NCBI RefSeq assembly: GCF_001646785.1
Contig: NZ_LRRH01000067.1
Location: forward strand, 20,213-84,212
Source of the DNA: Rhodococcus phenolicus
GTDB taxonomy: Bacteria; Actinomycetota; Actinomycetes; Mycobacteriales; Mycobacteriaceae
Length of the DNA stretch: 64,000 nt
Direction: 5' to 3'
Numbering within the stretch: the first letter of the stretch is position 1; every line of letters starts with the position of its first letter. Made by a program: the position numbers and the translations under genes. This document shows positions 15,353-24,504 of this stretch, piece after piece. A model generated the notes under the pieces. That model made no database searches. It saw only the letters and a program-made list of their open reading frames with translations, and was not told the DNA's origin.

Positions 15353-17509
15353 ATGACGCCGACGTGGGAACATGTCCGAGGTTCGAACTACGCCACGATG
15401 GGCCGCACCGCTCGCGGGATTGTCCACCGACCGGACGGATCCTGGAATCTCGTGTGGCACGCCCCCGAGGCGGCCTGGCGCTACGAGAACGAGTCCGGTG
15501 AGCCCACTTTCATCGAGAACACCACCGACAGATGGTCACGCGGCGAGGACGGCACAATGGTGCACGCCGTCAAGTCTCCGAACACCATGTACGCGACCGT
15601 GGGTATTGCCTCGCCGTCGTTTCTTCTACGCGCCTACGACGTGTTCCCCACCAAGGCAACTCGCGGATTCGACGACCAGCGATTCGTCGGACCGAGCGCC
15701 CCCAGGCCGGTCCGCGTTCGTGACCGTGACGGTTGGGAGGTGAGCGCCTTCGACCGGCATGCGAACACAACGGTCACCTATGTGTTCGACGCGGAACTCG
15801 GTATCGCGTTGCGGTGGCAACGGGGTGAGGACTGGATGGAACTCGAGAACCCCGGTCTCGACGACGCATTCGAACCCTCCTTGTTCACATGGACAGGACC
15901 GTCGCGCCAGGCAGAGGATGATTTCGCGAAAATCCATCGCGAGCAGGAGGAACGTCAGCGCGCGCTGGCCGGGATTCCTCGGGCGCTTCCGACGTGGCTG
16001 CCGATGACGACGAACGTACAGCCGCAATCCGGCGATGCCCGCACCGGCGAACTGAGTGTGTCGATCAGCGGGCATGCACCGCAGTTCACACTGCGCCGAT
16101 GGGTGAGCGCGATCGGCGAACCGAAACTCGAGTGGCCGAACGATTCGACACCGGAACGTTACCGCCGGTCCATCGGTGTCTGGACATACGAGATCCGCAG
16201 TCACCAGGAGATCGACCGGGACGATTGTGCTCGGATCGTGGACTCGATCGTGCCGGTGGACCCACCTGATCGCGATCCCGCCCGGATCACGGCCGAACTG
16301 GCCGCCGAAGAGCACGAGCGCCGTGAGGCAGAGGTGCTCGCCACCCTTGGAACAGGACGAGTCCTCACCGACCATCTCGGAGGCGAGTCGCTGCTGATCC
16401 GTGCCGACTTCACCGATGACGCCGCCTGGCGGGACGCTGCAGTCGCAGCCATGGCTCCGGTACCGCAGGGAGGCGACACCGAATTCTCCGCCTACCTCAC
16501 CTGTATCGACAATCCGGAGAACGACGGGCTGGCCGTCGACGCGCTTCTCGACGCAATCGGTGAATCTCTGCTCCACTACGCGTTCCTCGTCGACGCCGAG
16601 ACCGTGAGCAACCCGGAGATGCCCATCGTCGCCGTCTACACCGGGCCCGACGAACCGGAACGGTCTCGCGGAAGAACCTTCCGAGTCGTTCCCTCCGAGA
16701 TGTGGGGTGTGGAGAACAACCTGTCGATCGCGAACATGGACTTCGAATCCTTCGCGGACAGTGTCGACGAGGACGGGGTGTTTCGCGGTTTCCCGGAACC
16801 CGTGCGTCCCGTCGAGGAAGTGACCACCCGTGAGATCGCGGACTGGATCGCAGGCCATCCGGACACGGAGGTCCTCCAGGAATTCCATGTCCAGATATCC
16901 GGGCGGAAGTATCGCTATCCCGTGTCGTTGTTCGAGGTCGACCTGGCAGAGGTTCATGCTCACACCCGTGACGCCGAACATGGCACACGCGCAGCGCTTC
17001 TCGGCTACGACGAGTTCCTCGCTGCGACGTCGGGTGAAGGACAAGCGCTGCGCGGAACCATACCGACGCACAATGGCTACTGGACATTCGTCCTCGACCG
17101 GAACTCATATCGGCCGATCGCGGCCTACCACATCACGCACGCACCCTACGTACCTCCCGCTCCGCAGGACGGAGTGGCGCAACCGATGAGGTTCGAAGTG
17201 CCGTTCGTGTGCACTGAACCGGTGTCTTTTTCGATGCTGACCGAGGACGACGACCTGATCGACCGCGACGTCGTGCAGCGGGCCGTTCTGGCCGAGGCTG
17301 CGCGACTGCACCCCGATGGCGACATCGTGGGCGGCGAACCAGTTCTGCAGCGGATTCCCCGTCTGGTGGGATTCAACATAGGCTGCCACGTGCACATCGA
17401 CGGCCGGCCGGTGTTCTATGTGGCCATCGTGACCGATGTCCACGACGAGTTCATCGTCCAGGAAGTGCCACCCGAGGGGATGCGGGTAGTCGGCCCCGGT
17501 GAAGCCTGA
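15353..17509 (+). CDS. three-part protein with central DUF6924 domain
   Basis: The 718-residue cytoplasmic-type protein has no signal or membrane helix. Part one (1 to about 290) contains ENPGLDDAFEPSLFTWTGPS and a second module beginning near PTWLPMTTNV; the same arrangement occurs in the protein at 48652 (PDPSLFVWSGP, then LVPMLSDFTPSLVDRV), so the two are related. Part two (about 340-490) matches the DUF6924 pattern: SLLIRADFTDDAAW, a DNPENDGL segment and VPSEMWGVENNLSIANMDFESFA. Part three (about 510-718) is unfamiliar. Such modular actinobacterial proteins resemble toxin- or immunity-associated sensors, but no catalytic site is visible. ATG at 15353 is chosen; an in-frame upstream extension lies in the intergenic region. 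Confidence 0.75.
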   Translation: MTPTWEHVRGSNYATMGRTARGIVHRPDGSWNLVWHAPEAAWRYENESGEPTFIENTTDRWSRGEDGTMVHAVKSPNTMYATVGIASPSFLLRAYDVFPTKATRGFDDQRFVGPSAPRPVRVRDRDGWEVSAFDRHANTTVTYVFDAELGIALRWQRGEDWMELENPGLDDAFEPSLFTWTGPSRQAEDDFAKIHREQEERQRALAGIPRALPTWLPMTTNVQPQSGDARTGELSVSISGHAPQFTLRRWVSAIGEPKLEWPNDSTPERYRRSIGVWTYEIRSHQEIDRDDCARIVDSIVPVDPPDRDPARITAELAAEEHERREAEVLATLGTGRVLTDHLGGESLLIRADFTDDAAWRDAAVAAMAPVPQGGDTEFSAYLTCIDNPENDGLAVDALLDAIGESLLHYAFLVDAETVSNPEMPIVAVYTGPDEPERSRGRTFRVVPSEMWGVENNLSIANMDFESFADSVDEDGVFRGFPEPVRPVEEVTTREIADWIAGHPDTEVLQEFHVQISGRKYRYPVSLFEVDLAEVHAHTRDAEHGTRAALLGYDEFLAATSGEGQALRGTIPTHNGYWTFVLDRNSYRPIAAYHITHAPYVPPAPQDGVAQPMRFEVPFVCTEPVSFSMLTEDDDLIDRDVVQRAVLAEAARLHPDGDIVGGEPVLQRIPRLVGFNIGCHVHIDGRPVFYVAIVTDVHDEFIVQEVPPEGMRVVGPGEA

Positions 17510-17638
17510 ACGATGGCTCCCTGCCCGGAGACCGGCTACACATCGGCCGGCAGGTCAGGCAGTGTCACCGCCGGAACCACCCGATCGAAACCCGGGACAC
17601 GCGGGCCGGTCCGCGGCCATCATTCATCGGTGCCGATC

Positions 17639-19066
17639 ATGCGACGGACCGTCGTCCCGTTCCTCGCCGCCGTCGCCCTGGCGGTCACGGGGCCTCCCGC
17701 GCTCGCACAACCGGCCTGGGGGCCGTTGGCGCCACCGAACCCGTACCTGGGACCGGTCGGCACGGCCACCATGCACGGCGACGCCGGGTCGTCCGATGCC
17801 ACCCCGCTCGCCGGGCCCGGCACGGGACCGGTCGGAACTACCGGGATTCCGCTGCTGTCCGCGTGCCCGACCCTGCTCGAAGGGTCCGACGGGCGGGTGG
17901 TCGCGTTGTGCACCGCCGTCCTCGGTCGGAAGCCGACGGTACATCTGCTCGACGCAGGCAATTCCCGGTCGGTGGCCTCACTGGAACTGGCGAAGGGCAG
18001 CCTGCTCGGTGGTGTCTACGCCTTCCTCGACGATCGGAACCGCCTCGTTGCCGTCGACGGCAACCGGCAGCTGCAGCGCATCGGCCACACCGCCGACGAC
18101 CTGTTCGTCGACTCCACGGTCGACCTGTCCGGGGCGGTTCCCGACGGCGACGCGGTGACCGGCCTGGTTCCCGACTGGTCCGGCAACGTCTGGTTCGCCA
18201 CCCGGGGCGGCGTGGTCGGCGCGCTCGACCGGGCCGGGATCGCGCGGACCCTCCGGCTGCCCGCCGGCGAGCAGGTGCACAACAGCATCTCCAGTTCCCC
18301 GACCGGGGTGTCCGTGGCCACCACCCACGCCCTGTACCAGCTGTCCGCGGGTGCGGACGCCGTACCGATGATCGACTGGCGGCACACCTACGACCGCGGG
18401 TCCGCCCGCAAGCCGGGCCAGCTCAGTTGGGGCACCGGCTCCACGCCGACCTTCTTCGGCCCTGGCACCGGCCACGAGTACGTCGCGATCGTCGACAACG
18501 CGGACGCCCGGGTGAATCTGATCGTGCGTCGCGCCGACACCGGCGACGAGGTGTGCCGGGCGCCGGTGCTGACCGCTGGCGGCCCGGGCAGTGAGAACTC
18601 TCCGATCGGCGTCGGCAACTCGGTGTTCGTGGCGGGCACCTACGGATATCCGTACCCGACGGTGCCGGAGGGTGCAGGTCCGGCCGTGCCGGCGTCCGCG
18701 CCGTTCACCGGCGGCATGACCCGGGTGGACATCGACGGTTCCGGCTGCCACGTGGTGTGGGACAACACGGTGCGCAGCGCGGCGGTTCCGCACCTGTCGA
18801 CCGTGGACGGCCACCTGTACACGGTCGTCCGGAAGGGGCAGCCGACCCCGACCCCGCTCGACGGATTCGCGTTCGCGGTGATCGACCCCGCCACCGGCGC
18901 GGTGGTCTCCGAGTCCGGTCAGCCCGGCACCATCGCCAACGACACCCTGCAGATGTCGGCGCTGATCACCTCGCGGGGCGACTACCTGCAGGGCACGATC
19001 AGCGGGCTGGTCCGGGTCCGGGCCGGTGACAGCGGCGGCATCGGCAGCGGCAGCGCGGGGCGCTGA
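17639..19066 (+). CDS. secreted beta-propeller-like protein
   Basis: A 475-residue exported protein. The signal peptide is clear: MRR, a hydrophobic core (VVPFLAAVALAVTG) and a cut after PPALA. The mature part shows repeated blade-like units with Gly-Asn/Asp turns and W or G-G motifs (DWSGNVWFATRGGVVGALDRAG, NSPIGVGNSVFVAGTYGYPYP, STVDGHLYTVVRKGQP), as in PQQ/YVTN-type propellers, and few cysteines. It may bind sugar, lipid or a cofactor at the cell surface; nothing indicates an enzyme. The ATG at 17639 is set by the signal peptide. The GC content of the window rises visibly from about this gene onward. Confidence 0.75.
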   Translation: MRRTVVPFLAAVALAVTGPPALAQPAWGPLAPPNPYLGPVGTATMHGDAGSSDATPLAGPGTGPVGTTGIPLLSACPTLLEGSDGRVVALCTAVLGRKPTVHLLDAGNSRSVASLELAKGSLLGGVYAFLDDRNRLVAVDGNRQLQRIGHTADDLFVDSTVDLSGAVPDGDAVTGLVPDWSGNVWFATRGGVVGALDRAGIARTLRLPAGEQVHNSISSSPTGVSVATTHALYQLSAGADAVPMIDWRHTYDRGSARKPGQLSWGTGSTPTFFGPGTGHEYVAIVDNADARVNLIVRRADTGDEVCRAPVLTAGGPGSENSPIGVGNSVFVAGTYGYPYPTVPEGAGPAVPASAPFTGGMTRVDIDGSGCHVVWDNTVRSAAVPHLSTVDGHLYTVVRKGQPTPTPLDGFAFAVIDPATGAVVSESGQPGTIANDTLQMSALITSRGDYLQGTISGLVRVRAGDSGGIGSGSAGR

Positions 19067-19158
19067 CCGCCCGACGACACGGCGGCGGGCCGCCCTCGTC
19101 TGCGCTGTCCATAGGGGTGAACCGGCCGGCAATCGCGAACGCCGGGATCGGATCGACG

Positions 19159-19812
19159 TCAGTGCGAGAGCGCCGCGACGGTACTCGTGCCCAGTTCCCG
19201 CAGGAACACAGTGTGATCCAGCATCGGGTCCGGTTCGACACCGGGCGGAAGCATGTCCATGAAATCGAAGTGCCCGGCCCGGGCGAACACCCGCGCATCG
19301 ACCTGTCCGCACCCGCGGCGCAGGATCTCGATCGTCGCCGGTGGGGTGATCTCGTCGCGCTCGCCCATGAACACCGTGACGGGAACGGACACCGCGTCGA
19401 GTGCCCCCGGTCCGTGGAACCACCCGAGCGGAGGCGCGAACAGCACGAGCCTGCTCACCCGCGGTTCGGTGGGCACCGTGAGCGTCCGTCCCCCGCGGTC
19501 GCGTGGGACGGCGCCGGCCAGGCACAGCGCCGCCCAGCCGCCGATCGAGTGTCCCACCGCGAACACCGGAAGGTCGCCGTCGTCTCCACCGTGCTGCGCC
19601 AGCGCGTCCTGCAGGCTCCGGGGCCGTTCGAGCAGTTCCGCCGTGCTCGCCGAGTGGGGAGTGAACCGGGGATGGTGCGGTGCCAGCACACGGTGACCTG
19701 CGTCGGACAGCGCCTCGAGAACGGTTCGGTAGCGGGACGGATCCCCGCCGGAACCGGCAGCGAAAAGAACTGTGGAACGGGGGTTTTCGGGACCGAGAAC
19801 GAGGACGCTCAT
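19159..19812 (-). CDS. alpha/beta hydrolase
   Basis: The compact 217-residue hydrolase carries the nucleophile elbow GHSIGGW (Ser about 90), a likely acid in MGERDEITPP and the catalytic His in ARAGHFDFMDML. It lacks a signal peptide, so it should be cytoplasmic; the substrate is unknown. Its ATG overlaps the stop of the Imm51-like gene by 4 bases, so the two are translationally coupled in the order Imm51, hydrolase. It is convergent with the secreted propeller gene; a weak GGCGG/CCGCC hairpin lies near 19080 between them. Confidence 0.85.
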   Translation of the reverse strand: MSVLVLGPENPRSTVLFAAGSGGDPSRYRTVLEALSDAGHRVLAPHHPRFTPHSASTAELLERPRSLQDALAQHGGDDGDLPVFAVGHSIGGWAALCLAGAVPRDRGGRTLTVPTEPRVSRLVLFAPPLGWFHGPGALDAVSVPVTVFMGERDEITPPATIEILRRGCGQVDARVFARAGHFDFMDMLPPGVEPDPMLDHTVFLRELGTSTVAALSH

Positions 19813-20171
19813 CGCCCCTTCCGTTCGGCGGCCGCGGTGACGGCAGCATCGAGAACGTCGGCGTCGGTGACGAGGGCGTGCAACGTCGTCGCGGCCGCCA
19901 ACAGCGCGTCGAGGTCGTTGCCGTACACGCTGACCGTGCCTGCTTCCGGATCGAAGCCGAGAGATCCGAGCGTGTCCGGGGCGGTGTCGGCGAGCACCGC
20001 GCGGAGGATGCCGCTGAATTCGTAGCCCGAGCCGTCGAGTCCGTGCTTGTCCAGTGCATCACGGTGGAGGTGGTATTCCGGCCCGCCGGGGTGGTAGATG
20101 ATGCTCGGGCCGTTCGCGTGGGTCACGAGCCGGACCGGGCCGAGTGCGTCGAAATCTCCGGGTGTCGCCAT
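19809..20171 (-). CDS. Imm51-like immunity-family protein
   Basis: A 120-residue cytoplasmic protein. Its second half (GYEFSGILRAVL, then LGFDPEAGTVSVYGNDLDAL) matches the way Imm51 immunity proteins read: a Gly-Tyr/aromatic helix, then a F-D-P/S-E-A-G-x-x-x-x-Y strand and a D-x-x-A-L helix. Imm51 members normally sit beside polymorphic toxins and neutralise them. Here no toxin gene is present; instead it is coupled by a 4-base overlap to a hydrolase gene. ATG at 20171 is chosen because the frame further upstream runs into the divergent membrane esterase gene. The family call is from pattern memory. Confidence 0.65.
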   Translation of the reverse strand: MATPGDFDALGPVRLVTHANGPSIIYHPGGPEYHLHRDALDKHGLDGSGYEFSGILRAVLADTAPDTLGSLGFDPEAGTVSVYGNDLDALLAAATTLHALVTDADVLDAAVTAAAERKGR

Positions 20172-20279
20172 GGCCGGAAACCTACCGAGCATCCCCGACA
20201 CGTTGTGCGGGCCCGGCGGTCCCGGCCCGAAACCGAGCGCAGGAACCCGGTGCGGGCCATCATGTATGCGGAGGTAGCC

Positions 20280-22004
20280 ATGGAGACGAAGGTCCCGTCC
20301 GATTCCGGGCCCGCTGAGGCCGATCGAACCGGTTCCGAAACCGACGACGAAGCGCCGAACGCGGCCGCCCCGCGTCGCAGATTGCTGTATGTCACCCTCC
20401 CGGGATGCTGGGGAGCGCTCGTCTTCGCGTGCCTGTCGTTCACCCCGTCCCTGCTCCCGCGCGGCGGGTTCCTGCAGGGCGTGCTGTGCGGGATCACGGC
20501 GGCGATCGGGTACGGGCTCGGCGTGCTCGTGGCGCGCGTGTGGCGGGCGTTCGCCGATCGCGATGCGAAGCGTCCGAGCCGGGGCGCGTGGCTGGCGTTC
20601 GCCCTCGTCGCCGTGGTGTCGTTCGCTCTCGCTTTCGGGCTCGGGCAGTACTGGCAGCACCGGATTCGAGAGTTGATGGGTGTCACCGAGTTCAACGTTC
20701 CGCTGGCGGTGCTGTCACCGGTCGTCGCGGCGCTGGTCTTCGCTCTCCTGATCGCGGTCGGGCGGGGTATCCGAGGCATGTACCGCTGGGCCGCGACGCT
20801 GCTCGATCGCTGGATCGGCCACGGCGCGGCGTCGGCGGTCGGCTGGGTGGCGGTGGCCGTACTCGTCTACGCGGTCGTCTCGGGTGTGCTGCTCGGCGGT
20901 CTCGCCGATCTCGCCAACTCGGCATTCTCGTTGCGCGACACGAAAACCCCGGACGGTGTACAGCAGCCCGCCTCGAGCCTGCGATCCGGTGGCCCGGAAT
21001 CGGTGGTGCCGTGGGACACGCTGGGCCGGGAAGGGCGCGCGTTCGTCGGAGGCGGAGTATCCGCCGACGAGATCGGCCGATTCTCCGGCAGCCCTGCCGA
21101 GGAGCCGATCAGGATCTATGCCGGGCTGGGGTCCGCCGAGGACTCGGAGGCCCGCGCGGCGCTCGCCGTCGAGGATCTGAGCAGGGCCGGCGGCTTCCAG
21201 CGTGCCGACCTGCTCGTGGTGACCACGACCGGCAGCGGCTGGGTGGATCCGGCTCTCGTGGACGCATTCGAATATCTCACCGGCGGTGACGCGGCGACCG
21301 TGGCGATCCAGTATTCGTATCTGCCGTCGTGGATCTCCTATCTGGTCGACCAGTCGAAGGCTCGCGAAGCCGGACGGGACCTGTTCGACGCGGTCTACGA
21401 AGAGTGGTCGAAACTCCCGCCGGACAGTCGTCCGCGGCTGTTCGTCGCGGGGGAGAGCCTCGGCTCCTTCGGTGGGGAGACCGCCTTCAGCGGCGAGCAC
21501 GACCTGAGCAACCGCACGGCGGGCACGTTGTTCGCCGGTCCGCCCAACTTCAACACTCTGTTCCGCGAGTTCAGCGATCGGCGCGAGGCCGGCACCCCGG
21601 AGGTCGAACCTGTCTACAAGGACGGACGCACGGTGCGGTTCACGAACGATGCCCAGAGCGGGATCCCGCCCGCGGGCCGGCCGTGGGACGGCAGCCGGGT
21701 TCTGTACCTGATGCACCCGTCGGACCCGATCGTGTGGTGGAGTCCGCATCTGATCCTGAACGAGCCGGACTGGATCGGTGAAGCACCGGGCCGGGATGTG
21801 CTCGAGGATATGGTCTGGATTCCGTTCGTCACGTTCTGGCAGGTCACGGCGGATCTGCCCTTCTCGACCGGGGTTCCGGGCGGCCACGGTCACAGGTACA
21901 CGGCCGAGTACGTCGACGGTTGGAACGCCGTCCTGCAGCCTCCGGGGACGACGGCCGAGGACCTCGATGCCCTCCGGACCCTCATCGGCGGCGAGCAACA
22001 ATAG
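20280..22004 (+). CDS. Abhydrolase_9-type membrane-anchored alpha/beta hydrolase
   Basis: The 574-residue protein has an N-terminal membrane domain with about five helices (about 40-215) and a cytoplasmic or outer C-terminal hydrolase domain (about 260-560). That domain shows the nucleophile motif VAGESLGSFGGE (Ser about 395) and the aromatic run FAGPPNFNTLF. This two-part layout matches the PF15420/PF10081 family, common in mycobacteria and rhodococci and unassigned in function; a lipid or ester substrate is likely. ATG at 20280 has GGAGG 6-7 bases upstream, which decides the start. It ends in a strong hairpin shared with glgX on the other strand. Confidence 0.88.
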   Translation: METKVPSDSGPAEADRTGSETDDEAPNAAAPRRRLLYVTLPGCWGALVFACLSFTPSLLPRGGFLQGVLCGITAAIGYGLGVLVARVWRAFADRDAKRPSRGAWLAFALVAVVSFALAFGLGQYWQHRIRELMGVTEFNVPLAVLSPVVAALVFALLIAVGRGIRGMYRWAATLLDRWIGHGAASAVGWVAVAVLVYAVVSGVLLGGLADLANSAFSLRDTKTPDGVQQPASSLRSGGPESVVPWDTLGREGRAFVGGGVSADEIGRFSGSPAEEPIRIYAGLGSAEDSEARAALAVEDLSRAGGFQRADLLVVTTTGSGWVDPALVDAFEYLTGGDAATVAIQYSYLPSWISYLVDQSKAREAGRDLFDAVYEEWSKLPPDSRPRLFVAGESLGSFGGETAFSGEHDLSNRTAGTLFAGPPNFNTLFREFSDRREAGTPEVEPVYKDGRTVRFTNDAQSGIPPAGRPWDGSRVLYLMHPSDPIVWWSPHLILNEPDWIGEAPGRDVLEDMVWIPFVTFWQVTADLPFSTGVPGGHGHRYTAEYVDGWNAVLQPPGTTAEDLDALRTLIGGEQQ

Positions 22005-22028
22005 CTCGAACGTCGCGGCCGGATGCCT

Positions 22029-22070
22029 CGTGCGCGTTTCCGGTAGCGGGTGCTACCGGAACCACGCACG
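22029..22070. terminator. bidirectional terminator-like hairpin
   Basis: TTCCGGTAGC (22038-22047) pairs with GCTACCGGAA (22052-22061) over a GGGT loop. A second outer stem CGTGCG/CGCACG (22029-22034, 22065-22070) extends it. It lies between the ends of two convergent genes. Confidence 0.75.
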
Positions 22071-22086
22071 GGGCACGGGGCGCCGG

Positions 22087-24390
22087 TCAGTGGCTGCGCG
22101 GCCGCCGGAGCACCAGCAGAGACCGTGCCTGGACCTGCACCGACTCGCCCGGAGCGACCGTCAGTTCGCGCAGGCCGTCGGCGCTGTCGGTGTCGAGTGC
22201 GACCGTCCACTCCGGATCGTCGCGCTCGCCGGACGTGACGAAGTCGATCGGCTCGTGATGGGCGTTGAAACACAACAGGAACGAGTCGTCGACGACGCGC
22301 TGCCCCCGCTGATCCGGTTCGGGAATGCCCTCGCCGTTGAGGAACACCGCGAGCGACCTGCCGAATCCGCTGTCCCAGTCCTCCGGAGTCATCTCGTCTC
22401 CGGCCGGGGTGCGCCACGCGATGTCGCGCGACTGGTCGCCGCTGCGGATGGGGCGGCCTTCGAAGAATCGGCGCCGGCGGAACACAGGGTGTCTGCGGCG
22501 CAACCGGATCACGTTGCCGGTGAACCCGAGCATGTCCGTGTCCACACTCTCCGGTGACCAATCCATCCACGCCAGCTCGTTGTCCTGGCAGTAGACGTTG
22601 TTGTTTCCGCGCTGAGACCGGCCGAGTTCGTCGCCGTGCGCGAGCATCGGGGTGCCCTGCGACAACATCAGCGTCGCCATGATGTTGCGCTGCTGCCGCG
22701 CCCGCAGCGCCAGGATCTCCGGATCGTCGGTGGGGCCTTCGACCCCGCAGTTCCACGACCGGTTGTGCGATTCCCCGTCGCGGTTGTCCTCGCCGTTCGC
22801 CTCGTTGTGCTTGTCGTTGTAGGACACCAGATCCGCGAGGGTGAACCCGTCGTGAGCGGTGACGAAGTTGATCGACGCGCCGGGCCTCCGTCCGGTGGCC
22901 TCGTACAGATCCGACGAGCCGGTCAGGCGGGACGCGAACTCGCCGAGGGTCGCCGGTTCGCCCCGCCAGTAGTCGCGAACCGTATCGCGGAACTTGCCGT
23001 TCCATTCCGTCCACAACCCGGGGAAGTTGCCCACCTGATAGCCGCCCTCGCCGACATCCCACGGTTCGGCGATGAGCTTGACCTGCGAGACGATCGGATC
23101 CTGTTGCACGAGATCGAAGAACGCCGACAACCGGTCGACGTCGTGCAGTTCCCGGGCCAGTGTGGACGCCAGATCGAACCGGAACCCGTCCACGTGCATC
23201 TCGGTCACCCAGTACCGCAGCGAATCCATGATCAACTGCAGGGTGTGCGGGTGGCGGGCGTTGAGGCTGTTGCCGGTGCCCGTGTAGTCCATGTAATGGG
23301 TCTTGTCGTCGTCGACGAGCCGGTAGTAGGCGGCGTTGTCGATACCACGGAACCCGATGGTCGGCCCGAGATGATTGCCTTCCGCGGTGTGGTTGTAGAC
23401 GACGTCGAGGATCACCTCGATGTCCGCCTCGTGGAACGCGCGCACCATCGCCTTGAACTCGGCGACGACACCGCTGGGCTTGGGCGACGACGAGTACTCG
23501 GCGTGCGGAGCGAGGAATCCGAACGTGTTGTAACCCCAGTAGTTCCGCAGTCCCTGATCGAGCAGCACCTGGTCGTGCATGAACTGGTGCACCGGCATCA
23601 GTTCGATCGCGGTGACCCCGAGCTCGCGCAGATGGTCGATGATCACCGGATGTGCCAGTCCCGCATAGGTTCCGCGCAACTGCTCCGGAACGCCGGGATG
23701 TGTCGCGGTCATGCCCTTGACGTGTGCCTCGTAGATGATCGTCTCGTGATACGGCCGCCGCGGCGGGCGGTCGGTGGCCCAGTCGAAGAACGGGTTGATC
23801 ACCACCGTGGTCATGGTGTGACCGAGCGAATCGAGTTGCGGGAACCCACCACCCTCGGCGGGCCGGTCGTCGGCCGCCTCGGTGGACTCGTCGGTCGCAT
23901 CCTCGACCGAGGGCAGCGCGCCGTCGGCGTCGCCGGCCGCCGTGTCCTCGACGTCGTGCTGCTCGCCTTCGGCCGTGGCGGTCTGCGTGTCCGGTCCCGC
24001 GACCGCATACGAATACAGCGACGCGTCACCGTCGAAGGCGCCGTCGAACGCTTTGCCGTACGGATCGAGAAGAAGCTTGCTCGGATCGCAACGCAATCCC
24101 TGCTCCGGGTCGTACGGGCCGTGGACACGGTAGCCGTAGCGCTGCCCGGGCGAGACCATCGGCAGATACGCGTGCCACACGTACCCGTCGACTTCCTCGA
24201 GTTCGATGCGTGTCTCGGTGTTGTCACGGGCGATCAGGCACAGTTCCACCTTCTCGGCGACCTCCGAGAACACCGCGAAGTTGGTGCCGGCGCCGTCGTA
24301 CGTGGCGCCCAGCGGGTAGGGTGTGCCCGGCCAGACCAGCATCTCCGCATCGGGGAAGTCACCGTGCGCAGTCGGTTCGCTGGGTTCCAT
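22087..24390 (-). CDS. glgX: glycogen debranching enzyme GlgX
   Basis: The 767-residue GH13 enzyme hydrolyses alpha-1,6 branches left on phosphorylase-trimmed glycogen. Landmarks are the N-terminal CBM48-like start (YPLGATYDGAGTNFAVFSE), VVYNHTAEG, the nucleophile in VDGFRFDLAS, the acid/base in LIAEPWD and the third carboxylate region VTAHDGFT. It is longer than usual GlgX (about 700) because of an acidic, low-complexity insert of roughly 60 residues around 130-195. ATG at 24390 is chosen; a TTG seven codons upstream is possible but lacks a ribosome site. Neighbours are unrelated to glycogen, so it stands alone. Confidence 0.93.
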   Translation of the reverse strand: MEPSEPTAHGDFPDAEMLVWPGTPYPLGATYDGAGTNFAVFSEVAEKVELCLIARDNTETRIELEEVDGYVWHAYLPMVSPGQRYGYRVHGPYDPEQGLRCDPSKLLLDPYGKAFDGAFDGDASLYSYAVAGPDTQTATAEGEQHDVEDTAAGDADGALPSVEDATDESTEAADDRPAEGGGFPQLDSLGHTMTTVVINPFFDWATDRPPRRPYHETIIYEAHVKGMTATHPGVPEQLRGTYAGLAHPVIIDHLRELGVTAIELMPVHQFMHDQVLLDQGLRNYWGYNTFGFLAPHAEYSSSPKPSGVVAEFKAMVRAFHEADIEVILDVVYNHTAEGNHLGPTIGFRGIDNAAYYRLVDDDKTHYMDYTGTGNSLNARHPHTLQLIMDSLRYWVTEMHVDGFRFDLASTLARELHDVDRLSAFFDLVQQDPIVSQVKLIAEPWDVGEGGYQVGNFPGLWTEWNGKFRDTVRDYWRGEPATLGEFASRLTGSSDLYEATGRRPGASINFVTAHDGFTLADLVSYNDKHNEANGEDNRDGESHNRSWNCGVEGPTDDPEILALRARQQRNIMATLMLSQGTPMLAHGDELGRSQRGNNNVYCQDNELAWMDWSPESVDTDMLGFTGNVIRLRRRHPVFRRRRFFEGRPIRSGDQSRDIAWRTPAGDEMTPEDWDSGFGRSLAVFLNGEGIPEPDQRGQRVVDDSFLLCFNAHHEPIDFVTSGERDDPEWTVALDTDSADGLRELTVAPGESVQVQARSLLVLRRPRSH

Positions 24391-24504
24391 GTCGGCAAGA
24401 CTAATCGGCAAGCTGCCGGTCTTCGCGCCGGGCGGGACGGGCCGGACGGTGGAAGACCTCGGTGCCGGTCTGGTGACAGCGCGCGTTGTGAGAAAGCCGG
24501 AGCC

